A stretch of 9,345 nt of DNA from positions 1 to 9,345 of the forward strand of contig VYDD01000282.1 in NCBI GenBank assembly GCA_009843625.1, read 5' to 3'. This document shows, in pieces, positions 1 to 5,987 of the stretch. A program made the position numbers and the translations under genes. Position 1 is the stretch's first letter; each line of letters opens with the position of its first letter. The notes beneath the pieces were generated by a model. That model searched no databases. It worked only from the letters and a program-made list of their open reading frames with translations, and was not told the origin of the DNA. The stretch is from Gammaproteobacteria bacterium. Lineage in GTDB: Bacteria; Gemmatimonadota; Gemmatimonadetes; Longimicrobiales; Gaopeijiaceae.

Positions 1-1
1 G

Positions 2-730
2 TTTCAGGTATGGCTGGCAGGCGTGCTGGCGGCGATGTTCCTGCGCCGAAGCGGTGCGGGGCTGGCCACGGCGCCAGCCACCGACGCCGCGGAAAAGGCC
101 GAGCAGGAGGCGCAGGAAGAGACGATGCGCCGCCGCTGGACCGACACCGACATCAGCATCACGGATTTCGCCATCCTGGGCGGCCTTCCCCTGGTCGCGC
201 TCTGGCTGGCACGGATCATCAGTGAAGCCTTCGGCGAGAGGCTTGCCGCGATGTCGGTGGGTTCACCGGGGTACGGACTCGTGCAGTTCTTCAGCGACGT
301 GCCGGAAGTCCTCTGGCTGACGACGATTGCGCTCATCGTGGCACAGCTGCCCTGGGTGAGGAAGCTGCGCGGGGCAGAAGTGCTCTCCTACTTCGCGCTC
401 CACATCTTCTTCATCGCGCTGGGCGCCGCTTCCGATCTGGCGACCATCGTCGACGCCGGCGTGCCCATCTTCAGCTTCATGATCGTGATCATCGGCATCC
501 ATGTCGTAGTCGCGTACGGGATCGGGTGGCTCTTCCGCATCGACCTGGCCACCGTCTCGATCGCCAGCCAGGCGGCGATCGGCGGGCCCGGATCGGCGCT
601 GGCCATCGGCATGGCGATGAAGTGGCACAGGCTCGTGGCTCCCGCAGTCATCGTCGGCATCTTCGGATACGCGCTCGGGAACTACCTGGGCTACGCGTGT
701 GCCCAGCTGGTTGACGCGCTGCTCAGTTAG
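2..730 (+). CDS. DUF819-family integral membrane protein, C-terminal part (5'-truncated by window edge)
   Basis: The frame is open from base 2 with no upstream stop, so this is the last 242 residues of a longer protein; DUF819 members are usually near 400 residues. The GTG at 23 falls inside a hydrophobic helix and is not a credible start. The visible part begins with the end of a membrane helix, then has a charged loop rich in Ala, Glu and Arg (to about residue 50), then about five hydrophobic segments. Near the C-terminus, SQAAIGGPGSALAIGMAM followed by LVAPAVIVGIFGYALGNYLG matches the conserved DUF819 (YjcL-like) end, where a GGP turn precedes a helix ending in GNYLG. The family is poorly characterised and is thought to be a transporter-like inner-membrane protein; I see no basis for a substrate. 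It lies 78 bases before the SDR gene on the same strand and could be the first gene of that operon. Confidence 0.85.
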   Translation, partial: FQVWLAGVLAAMFLRRSGAGLATAPATDAAEKAEQEAQEETMRRRWTDTDISITDFAILGGLPLVALWLARIISEAFGERLAAMSVGSPGYGLVQFFSDVPEVLWLTTIALIVAQLPWVRKLRGAEVLSYFALHIFFIALGAASDLATIVDAGVPIFSFMIVIIGIHVVVAYGIGWLFRIDLATVSIASQAAIGGPGSALAIGMAMKWHRLVAPAVIVGIFGYALGNYLGYACAQLVDALLS

Positions 731-735
731 CGCCG

Positions 736-759
736 GGACGCGTCCGTGGGTCCGGGACC
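736..759. promoter_or_regulatory. Palindrome cluster between DUF819 gene and SDR gene
   Basis: The 78-base gap between the membrane protein and the SDR gene holds a perfect 10-base palindrome, GGACGCGTCC (736-745), followed at once by GGTCC-G-GGACC (749-759). Either could be an operator or the base of a weak hairpin. No T-run follows, so it is not a classical terminator, and I see no convincing -35/-10 pair before the SDR start. The function is inferred only from symmetry and position. Confidence 0.22.
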
Positions 760-808
760 GGTTGTCCGCACTCCTTTGAACCAACGTGTAAGCAGCTCTC
801 GGTAAGGC

Positions 809-1636
809 ATGCCCGCATCCAGCATGGCCCGTCTGCCAAGCGTCGCGGGCGTCGATGTGCTCGTCACCGGATCCGGCCGAGGTCTGGGTCGTGGCGTCGC
901 GCAGGCGATGGCTACAGCGGGCGCCCGGGTCTGGCTGGTTGCCGATGTGCCCGAGGAACTGGAATGGACGGCATCCGACATCCGCGCGGCCGGTGGTGAA
1001 GCACACATTCTCGTCGCCGATCTCGGGCGCGAGGATGAACGAAATGGACTGATACGCACCCTGCGCAGGGAAGCCTGCAGGCTGCGCGTCATCGTCAACA
1101 ACGCCGGCGTGCTGGAACGTCAGCCTGTCGCATCGATGGACGCCGCACACTGGCGCCGTATCATGAGCGTGAACCTGGAAGCCCCGGTGTTTCTGACCCG
1201 GGACCTGCTGCCGCTCCTGGGGGAGGAGGGCGGATCCGTGATCAATGTCTCTTCGCGCGCGGGGACCGGCGCGTTCGCGCGACAGGCAGCGTATTGCGCA
1301 TCCAAGTTCGGCATGGAGGCATTCACGCGATGCCTCGCACTCGAGCTGGCCGGGTTGCCCGTCAGCGCCAACACGGTGACGCCGGGGTTGCCCATCAAGC
1401 CGACCTCGCTGACGCAGCGCGACGCGGAGCGGGCGGATGCTGCCACGCGCGCTGGATGGCGGGATCCCGTTAGACTGGGGCCCGCATTCCTCTTCCTCGC
1501 CGGGCTGCGCGGCCAGATCAGCGGCTGCCGCTTCGACGCCTGGACATTGACGCGGGCGCTGGAGCAATGGGGCACGCAGGGAGTGATGAACCGCATTGGC
1601 GAAATCGCCGAGTACACGCCGGAGGCTGTTGGATGA
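809..1636 (+). CDS. Short-chain dehydrogenase/reductase (SDR), classical type
   Basis: A 275-residue classical SDR, expected to be a cytosolic NAD(P)-dependent alcohol/ketone oxidoreductase. The Rossmann motif TGSGRGLG is at residues 20-27, the structural motif NNAG at 97-100, an Asn after it at 122, the catalytic Ser at 148/149 (INVSS), and the catalytic Tyr162 and Lys166 in YCASK, so the whole Asn-Ser-Tyr-Lys set is present. Asp46 at the end of the second strand suggests NAD(H) rather than NADP(H). The substrate cannot be read; the C-terminal third, which shapes the pocket, is not one I recognise. An in-frame TAA at 803-805 limits the start to ATG 809 or ATG 824; neither has a good Shine-Dalgarno, and 809 is taken as the longer option. 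Its stop overlaps the next start (ATGA, 1633-1636), so it is probably translated together with the two aminotransferase-type genes downstream. Confidence 0.9.
   Translation: MPASSMARLPSVAGVDVLVTGSGRGLGRGVAQAMATAGARVWLVADVPEELEWTASDIRAAGGEAHILVADLGREDERNGLIRTLRREACRLRVIVNNAGVLERQPVASMDAAHWRRIMSVNLEAPVFLTRDLLPLLGEEGGSVINVSSRAGTGAFARQAAYCASKFGMEAFTRCLALELAGLPVSANTVTPGLPIKPTSLTQRDAERADAATRAGWRDPVRLGPAFLFLAGLRGQISGCRFDAWTLTRALEQWGTQGVMNRIGEIAEYTPEAVG
1621..1625 (+). promoter_or_regulatory. Ribosome binding site GGAGG for the aminotransferase-like gene
   Basis: GGAGG lies 7 bases before the ATG at 1633, inside the end of the SDR gene. It picks 1633 over the in-frame ATG at 1567, which would add 22 residues overlapping the SDR coding sequence. 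A strong site here also argues that the downstream degenerate protein is really translated. Confidence 0.7.
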
Positions 1637-2418
1637 CCGAACCAGGCCACGGAAGTTTGCCAGAGGGAAGCGCAGGGAGCGCCGTGGAGGTGGCCGTCTC
1701 GCGACGGGCGAGGGCAGCGATGAAGTCCCTTGTGAGCGCCGGGTCCGTCCGGTCGGCCGGTTCCGCCGGGGCAGGTCCGAGCGAGGGCTTGCTCGCCGGC
1801 TTGCGCCATCATCTGCTGGCCGGAGAAACCCACTATCCGGACCGTCCCGGGATGGGAGAGCTGCGCCGGCGCGTGGGCGAGGCCCTGCCCGACGTGGGTT
1901 TTCCCGCTCGCGAGCCCGATGGTGTGCTCATCACCCAGGGAGAAGGAGAGTCCCTCTTCGCGACCATCCTGGGCCTCAGCGGCGGAGAGGGGGCTGCCAT
2001 CGTCGCACGACCCGGAAGTCGGCATCAGCGCCTGCTCGACTGGATGCGGGTGCGCGTGATCGAACCCGGTAGCGATGCTGCATCCGAAGCCGAAGCGGCA
2101 TTTCACTTGATCGAATACGAGGCGGGGGCGGCAATCCCCGAAAACGGGAACGCGTCCGAAACCCAGCAGCTCGTTCAGGTACATGCGATCGGTGATCGCC
2201 TCTTCCGCGGCCCGGGCGCGGCTGCCGCCGCCCCCGCCGACGCCATCGTGATCGGCTCGCTGCACGGTCTCGAAGGCATGCAGCCCTTCCGCCTGGGCTT
2301 CGTCGCTGCTCCCGTCGCCGTGCGGCCGCGCATCGCCAAGTGGAAGCAGGCGTCGTCGATCTGCTCGCCGGCTCCGTCGCAACGCGCCGCCTTGTGGGCG
2401 CTGGGGGTACGGCCATGA
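1633..2418 (+). CDS. Degenerate aminotransferase class I/II-like protein lacking the PLP lysine
   Basis: A 261-residue protein resembling the large domain of a fold-type I aminotransferase. SRRARAAMKS (residues 23-32) looks like the N-terminal arm. HYPDRPGMGELRRRVGEAL (67-85) corresponds to the Y..G..ELR helix. VLITQGEGESLFATILGL (98-115) corresponds to ITNGAQEGLFLAMLAL of the intact enzyme next door. SLHGLEGMQPFRLGFVAAP (209-227) corresponds to SGFSKAYAMTGFRVGYLVGP. In that alignment the PLP-binding Lys is Gly212, although the downstream Arg (220) is kept. No SNPTG motif or DEIY (Asp that binds the pyridine nitrogen) is visible, and the small C-terminal domain is absent. It should therefore not transaminate alone. 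It could be a regulatory or structural partner of the next gene product, or a decaying duplicate. It has a strong ribosome binding site and ATGA overlaps on both sides, which argues for a functional gene. Confidence 0.75.
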   Translation: MTEPGHGSLPEGSAGSAVEVAVSRRARAAMKSLVSAGSVRSAGSAGAGPSEGLLAGLRHHLLAGETHYPDRPGMGELRRRVGEALPDVGFPAREPDGVLITQGEGESLFATILGLSGGEGAAIVARPGSRHQRLLDWMRVRVIEPGSDAASEAEAAFHLIEYEAGAAIPENGNASETQQLVQVHAIGDRLFRGPGAAAAAPADAIVIGSLHGLEGMQPFRLGFVAAPVAVRPRIAKWKQASSICSPAPSQRAALWALGVRP

Positions 2419-3617
2419 GCGCCCCGATGAAGTCCCGGGAACGCGCCGGCTCCGCGTCGCTACGGAAGGGCGAAGCCGCCACCTCGCTTCGCTACAAGAT
2501 GATGGCGCTCGCGCGCGAAAGAGAGAACGTCATCTCGCTGGGCCGCGGTGATCCCGACCTGCACACGCAGCCGGCGATTGTCGAGGACGGCCTGGCCCGT
2601 TTCGGCGAAGCGGCGGGCGCGGGGATGGCCGCAGGGGACGGAGGGCCGGTGCGTGGCCTGCTCCCTCTGCGCGAGGGCATCGCCCGCCGCTACGCCCGCG
2701 AGAAAGGCGTGGACGTCGATCCCGCCACCGAGATCGCCATCACCAACGGCGCTCAGGAGGGACTGTTCCTGGCCATGCTGGCGCTCGTCGACCCGGGCGA
2801 CCGGGTCGCCTGCCAGGACCCGCGCTACAGCTCCTACGACCAGGCGATCGGGACCGCGGGCGGCGACATCGTGCCCGTCCCCACCGGAGGCGACCGTCCC
2901 TTCGAACTCGGGGGCGGCGAACTCAGGCAACACGCGCACGGGTGCAAGCTGCTCGTCTTCGTGAATCCCTCCAACCCGACCGGATCCTGCGTCGGCCCGC
3001 AGGGTGTCCGCGATCAGGCTCGGGCCGCGGCGGACCTCGGCATGGTCGTGGTGTCCGACGAGATCTACGAGGACGTGGTCTTCCGCGAGGAGCCCTTCCT
3101 CTCGCTGCTTGCGGCGGATGGAGCCCGCGGGCGCACGGTGGTCCTTTCGGGATTCTCCAAGGCCTATGCGATGACCGGCTTCCGTGTCGGCTACCTGGTC
3201 GGCCCGCCGGCCTTCATCGACGCGGTGGAGGCCATCAAGAGCACGACCTCGGGCCCTTGTCCGGCGTTCTCGCAATACACAGCTCTCGCAGCCCTTGAGG
3301 CCGATCCGGACCCGCGTCCGGAGTATCTTGCGCGGTATCGTCGCCGGCGCCAGGCGCTGATCGACGGCTTCGCCGACCTGAGCGTCCCGCACGGTCCCCA
3401 CGGGGGAGGCCTGTTCATGTGGGCCGACGTTTCGCGCTTCGGAATGGACGCCGAGAACTTCTGCTACCGCCTACTCGACGAGGCGGGCGTGCTGATGTTC
3501 CCCGGGGCCTCCTTCGGCGCGAGATGGCGCAACTGGGTGCGGGTCTCGCTCCTGTGTCCCGAGGCTCGCATCCTCGAGTCGATGGAGCGCATACGGAAGT
3601 TCGCCAGCAGCCTGTAA
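2415..3617 (+). CDS. PLP-dependent aminotransferase, class I/II (fold type I)
   Basis: A complete 400-residue cytosolic aminotransferase of the AspC/aspartate-aminotransferase superfamily. Visible motifs in order: ITNGAQEGLF (109-118, phosphate-binding loop), NPSNPTG (184-190, with the Asn that contacts PLP O3'), SDEIYED (214-220, Asp215 to the pyridine nitrogen and Tyr218), SGFSKAYAMTGFRVGY (245-260, Schiff-base Lys249 and phosphate-binding Arg257), and NWVRVSL (373-379) with Arg376 as the expected substrate carboxylate anchor. The usual Tyr before the G..ELR helix is not obvious: the segment reads GLLPLREGIA. Family knowledge supports transfer of an amino group between an amino acid and a 2-oxo acid; the specific substrate cannot be assigned. 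The start at 2415 is chosen because its ATGA overlaps the preceding stop and a G-rich stretch (2403-2407) sits 7 bases upstream; an in-frame ATG at 2340 would overlap the previous gene by far more. It ends the SDR operon, 214 bases before the peroxiredoxin gene. Confidence 0.92.
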   Translation: MSAPMKSRERAGSASLRKGEAATSLRYKMMALARERENVISLGRGDPDLHTQPAIVEDGLARFGEAAGAGMAAGDGGPVRGLLPLREGIARRYAREKGVDVDPATEIAITNGAQEGLFLAMLALVDPGDRVACQDPRYSSYDQAIGTAGGDIVPVPTGGDRPFELGGGELRQHAHGCKLLVFVNPSNPTGSCVGPQGVRDQARAAADLGMVVVSDEIYEDVVFREEPFLSLLAADGARGRTVVLSGFSKAYAMTGFRVGYLVGPPAFIDAVEAIKSTTSGPCPAFSQYTALAALEADPDPRPEYLARYRRRRQALIDGFADLSVPHGPHGGGLFMWADVSRFGMDAENFCYRLLDEAGVLMFPGASFGARWRNWVRVSLLCPEARILESMERIRKFASSL

Positions 3618-3627
3618 GATGGTCGGA

Positions 3628-3667
3628 CGGAAGCCCGGCTTCCGACCGCGGGATTGAATTCCCGCGG
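3628..3667 (+). terminator. Tandem hairpins after the aminotransferase gene, possible transcription terminator
   Basis: Eleven bases after the aminotransferase stop lie two adjacent perfect stems. The first is CGGAAGC (3628-3634) with GCTTCCG (3638-3644) and a 3-base loop. The second is CCGCGGGA (3646-3653) with TCCCGCGG (3660-3667) and a TTGAAT loop. Both are GC-rich and well placed to end the SDR-aminotransferase operon. Neither is followed by a T-run, so this is not a textbook intrinsic terminator. It may work without a U-tract, stabilise the 3' end of the mRNA, or be an unrelated repeat. Confidence 0.4.
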
Positions 3668-3735
3668 GAAGATCGCGTCGGTCCGCGGGCAGGCGCGCGC
3701 CGCGCGGCGGCGTCGGATGGATCGACCCGTGCGGC

Positions 3736-3764
3736 GGGAACCGGCAACCTCGTGTGGCGTAGTC
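3736..3764 (+). promoter_or_regulatory. Possible ECF-sigma-type promoter before the peroxiredoxin gene
   Basis: GGGAACC (3736-3742) followed after 15 bases by CGTAGTC (3758-3764) resembles the -35 (GGAAC) and -10 (CGT/GTC) elements read by many extracytoplasmic-function sigma factors. It is about 70 bases upstream of the peroxiredoxin start, and stress-sigma control of a peroxidase would be reasonable. In DNA this rich in G and C a chance match is quite possible. Confidence 0.2.
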
Positions 3765-3816
3765 CCGGTTCGGCGGCTACGCTTTGCGAGCCCGCCGGCA
3801 TCCGCACCCGAACCGG
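3757..3816 (+). repeat. Two interleaved inverted repeats in the peroxiredoxin leader
   Basis: A 9-base perfect inverted repeat, CCGGTTCGG (3765-3773) and CCGAACCGG (3808-3816), ends just before the AGGAGG site. A second pair, GCGTAG (3757-3762) and CTACGC (3777-3782), is interleaved with it: the 5' arm of the long repeat lies in the loop of the short one, and the 3' arm of the short one lies in the loop of the long one. The pairs would be mutually exclusive or form a pseudoknot in RNA. Either an operator or an RNA structure is possible; I do not recognise a known riboswitch. Confidence 0.35.
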
Positions 3817-3820
3817 TACC

Positions 3821-3826
3821 AGGAGG
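3821..3826 (+). promoter_or_regulatory. Ribosome binding site AGGAGG for the peroxiredoxin gene
   Basis: A consensus AGGAGG sits 5 bases before the ATG at 3832. It decides for this start over the in-frame ATG at 3784, which would add 16 residues not found in the peroxiredoxin family. Confidence 0.85.
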
Positions 3827-3831
3827 ACCCC

Positions 3832-4491
3832 ATGACCCTGCGAATCAACGACGAAGCACCCGATTTCACCGCCGAGACCACCGAGGGCACCATCCGATTC
3901 CACGACTGGATCGGCGACGGATGGGCGATCCTGTTTTCCCATCCGAAGGACTTCACGCCCGTCTGCACCACCGAACTGGGCACCGTGGCCGCGCTCAAGG
4001 ACGAGTTCACGCGGCGCAGCTGCAAGATCATGGGCATCAGCGTCGACGGCGTCGGCGACCATCACGCCTGGTCGGACGACATCGCGTCGTTCGGCGGGCA
4101 CGCCATCAACTATCCGCTGGTGGGCGACCCGGAGCTGAGCGTGGTCAAGCTCTATGACATGCTTCCGGCCGATGCGGGCGACACCTGCAAGGGACGGACT
4201 CCGGCCGACAACGCCACGGCACGCTCGGTCTTCATCATCGGACCCGACAAGAAGATCAAGGCCACGCTCACCTATCCCATGAGCACGGGCCGGAACTTTG
4301 CCGAGATCCTGAGGCTCCTGGATTCCTGCCAGCTCACCGCCAACAAGCAGGTGGCCACCCCGGCCAACTGGGAGCACGGCGAGGACGTGATCATCCTCCC
4401 CACAGTGTCCAACGAGGACGCGGAGGCGAAATATCCGGACGGCTGGGAGCAGCCGCTTCCCTACATCCGCATCGTACCGCAGCCTGAGTAG
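3832..4491 (+). CDS. 1-Cys peroxiredoxin, Prx6 family
   Basis: A 219-residue cytosolic thiol peroxidase that should reduce hydrogen peroxide and alkyl hydroperoxides. The peroxidatic motif is HPKDFTPVCTTELG (37-50), with Cys45, the supporting Thr42 and Pro43, and His37; Arg131 in NATARSVFIIGP completes the active site. The Prx6-type C-terminal extension is present: TYPMSTGRNFAEILRLLDS, then VATPANW and EDVIILPTV, then a PLPYIRIVPQ tail that is typical of Prx6/archaeal-type enzymes and absent from 2-Cys AhpC. Other cysteines are at 64, 119 and 166, and none is at the extreme C-terminus; whether one acts as a resolving Cys cannot be judged. It has its own leader and possible promoter, so it may be transcribed apart from the operon upstream. 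The hydantoinase gene follows after 86 bases, and the role of a peroxidase in this cluster is not evident. Confidence 0.93.
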   Translation: MTLRINDEAPDFTAETTEGTIRFHDWIGDGWAILFSHPKDFTPVCTTELGTVAALKDEFTRRSCKIMGISVDGVGDHHAWSDDIASFGGHAINYPLVGDPELSVVKLYDMLPADAGDTCKGRTPADNATARSVFIIGPDKKIKATLTYPMSTGRNFAEILRLLDSCQLTANKQVATPANWEHGEDVIILPTVSNEDAEAKYPDGWEQPLPYIRIVPQPE

Positions 4492-4577
4492 CGATACCCG
4501 GGTCATCGCAAGAGGCATTCACTGGCCCCCGGGCTTGCGCACATCGGGAAACGCGCGGGTCCGGGGGTCATGAGCAC

Positions 4578-5987
4578 ATGGGAGCGCCCGTGAGCGAACT
4601 GCTGATCGCCGGCGGCACCGTGGTAACGGCCGACCGCATGGAGCCGGCCGACGTCCTGATCCGCGACGGGCGGATTGCGGATGTCGGACAGGACCTGAAC
4701 AGCGGGGGCGAGGTCCTGGACGCCCGCGGCCACTGGGTCATGCCCGGGGGCATCGACACCCACACCCACCTGGCCCACCCCATCGACCGCCTGGGGATCA
4801 CCACCGCCGACGACTTCCATACCGGCACCGTCGCGGGGGCGTGCGGGGGCGTCACCACCATCATCGACTTCTCGCTGCAGCGGCGGGGCGAGACGCTGGC
4901 GCTGGCGCGCGACAGGCGCCTGGGCGAAATCGCGCCCGACGCCGTCATCGACTATGGCTTTCACACCATCGTCACGGATGTCCGCGACGATGTCATCGCC
5001 GAAGTGCCGGAGTTGATCGAGGGAGGATTCCCCTCCTTCAAGGTCTACATGACGTACGGCGACAAGATCGTCAACGACGACGGGCTGTTGCGGCTGCTCG
5101 AGGCGACCGGCGCCAACGGCGGACTCGTGTACGTGCACTGCGAGAACGACTGCGCGGTCACGTACCTGATCAACCAGCACCTCAGCGACGGCAAGACCGG
5201 TCCCGCCTACCACGCCCCGAGCCGCCCCCCGGTGGTGGAGGCGGAGGCGACCCATCGGGCCATCATGCTGGCCGGCGTGGTGGGCGCGCCGCTCTGCATC
5301 GCACACGTCACCTCGTCAGGTGCGGCGGGTCACGTGGCCGCCGCCCGCGAGCGCGGCGACCCGGTTGTGGCCGAGACCTGCCCGCAGTACCTGGTGCTCG
5401 ACGAGACGGTCTACGACCCCTGCGGCGGGTTCGAGGTCGCCAAGTTCGTGTGCAGCCCCCCGATGCGCGCCGCCGAGCACCGCGACGCCCTCTGGAGCGC
5501 CCTGGCGGACGGATCGATCCAGCAAGTGTCTTCCGACCACGCCCCCTTCCGCTACCACGACCAGAAGACCACCGGGCGCGGCAACTTCACCCGTATCCCC
5601 AACGGCCTGCCGGGGATCGAGACCCGCCTCCCGCTGGTGTTCGCCGGCGGCGTGTCGACCGGCCTGATCTCGCCCCAGCGCTTCGTCGAACTCGCCTCAA
5701 CCAATCCGGCGCGCATCTTCGGGATGTACCCGCGCAAGGGCACGCTGGACGCCGGCGCCGACGCCGACGTCATTGTCGTGGACCCGGAGGCGGAGACCGA
5801 AATCGACGCCGCCAGGCTCCACTCCGCCGTCGACTACAGTCCCTTCCAGGGGATGCGGGTGAGCGGCTTCCCGACCTGGACCATTTCGCGCGGCGAGATC
5901 ATCGTCGACCGCGGGGAGCCGGTCGCGGAGCGGGGCAGGGGACGCCTCGCCGAGCGCGGGCGGATCGATCCGGCGGCGCTGCCGTGA
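4578..5987 (+). CDS. hydA: Dihydropyrimidinase / D-hydantoinase
   Basis: A 469-residue amidohydrolase of the dihydropyrimidinase group, which opens cyclic amides such as 5,6-dihydropyrimidines and 5-substituted hydantoins to N-carbamoyl amino acids. The whole binuclear-metal site is visible: GGIDTHTHL with His62 and His64, carboxylated Lys155 in FKVYMTY, His187 in HCEND, His243 in IAHVTS and Asp320 in SSDHAPF. Tyr160, Ser293 (CSPPMR) and Asn343 (IPNGLPGIETR) match the substrate-amide contacts known in this family. FKVYMTY and HCEND favour dihydropyrimidinase/hydantoinase over allantoinase or dihydroorotase. A GTG at 4590, preceded by GGGAG (4580-4584) at ideal spacing, is an equally good start and would give 465 residues beginning SELLIAGG. 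Its TGA overlaps the GTG start of the class V gene, so the two are probably translated together. No N-carbamoyl amino-acid hydrolase is seen in the window. Confidence 0.93.
   Translation: MGAPVSELLIAGGTVVTADRMEPADVLIRDGRIADVGQDLNSGGEVLDARGHWVMPGGIDTHTHLAHPIDRLGITTADDFHTGTVAGACGGVTTIIDFSLQRRGETLALARDRRLGEIAPDAVIDYGFHTIVTDVRDDVIAEVPELIEGGFPSFKVYMTYGDKIVNDDGLLRLLEATGANGGLVYVHCENDCAVTYLINQHLSDGKTGPAYHAPSRPPVVEAEATHRAIMLAGVVGAPLCIAHVTSSGAAGHVAAARERGDPVVAETCPQYLVLDETVYDPCGGFEVAKFVCSPPMRAAEHRDALWSALADGSIQQVSSDHAPFRYHDQKTTGRGNFTRIPNGLPGIETRLPLVFAGGVSTGLISPQRFVELASTNPARIFGMYPRKGTLDAGADADVIVVDPEAETEIDAARLHSAVDYSPFQGMRVSGFPTWTISRGEIIVDRGEPVAERGRGRLAERGRIDPAALP
4580..4584 (+). promoter_or_regulatory. Ribosome binding site GGGAG that favours a GTG start at 4590 for hydA
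   Basis: GGGAG ends 5 bases before GTG 4590, whereas nothing comparable lies at good spacing before ATG 4578. The N-terminus would then read MSELLIAGGTVV, close to the usual start of dihydropyrimidinases. The choice changes only four residues. Confidence 0.45.

Noticed and set aside
762..790. TTGTCC with a 17-base spacer to CGTGTA before the SDR gene as a sigma-70 promoter
   Set aside because: The -35 half is passable but the -10 hexamer barely matches the consensus.
263..1567. Long minus-strand open frame (434 codons) opposite the DUF819 and SDR genes
   Set aside because: It spans two clear plus-strand genes and their gap, has a low-complexity Arg/Gly/His-rich composition and no family motif; long antisense frames are expected in DNA this GC-rich.
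1120..2382. Minus-strand open frame of 420 codons opposite the SDR and degenerate aminotransferase genes
   Set aside because: No recognisable motif, Ser/Arg/Pro-rich, and the plus-strand reading shows family similarity, coupled starts and a ribosome site.
2460..3401. Minus-strand open frame of 313 codons inside the aminotransferase gene
   Set aside because: Entirely antisense to a gene with every catalytic motif intact; composition is Arg/Gly/His-rich.
3415..4518. Minus-strand open frame of 367 codons opposite the peroxiredoxin gene
   Set aside because: Antisense to a certain Prx6-family gene and its leader, with no motif of its own.
4507..4539. CGCAAG/CTTGCG pair with a 21-base loop between the peroxiredoxin and hydA genes
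   Set aside because: The stem is only 6 bases, the loop is long and no T-run follows, so I cannot call it a terminator. The remaining 86-base gap shows no clear promoter.
4841..5983. In-frame upstream extension of the class V gene (a 775-codon open frame)
   Set aside because: The first ~381 codons are Arg-rich text in the wrong frame of hydA; kynureninase-like similarity begins exactly at GTG 5984.
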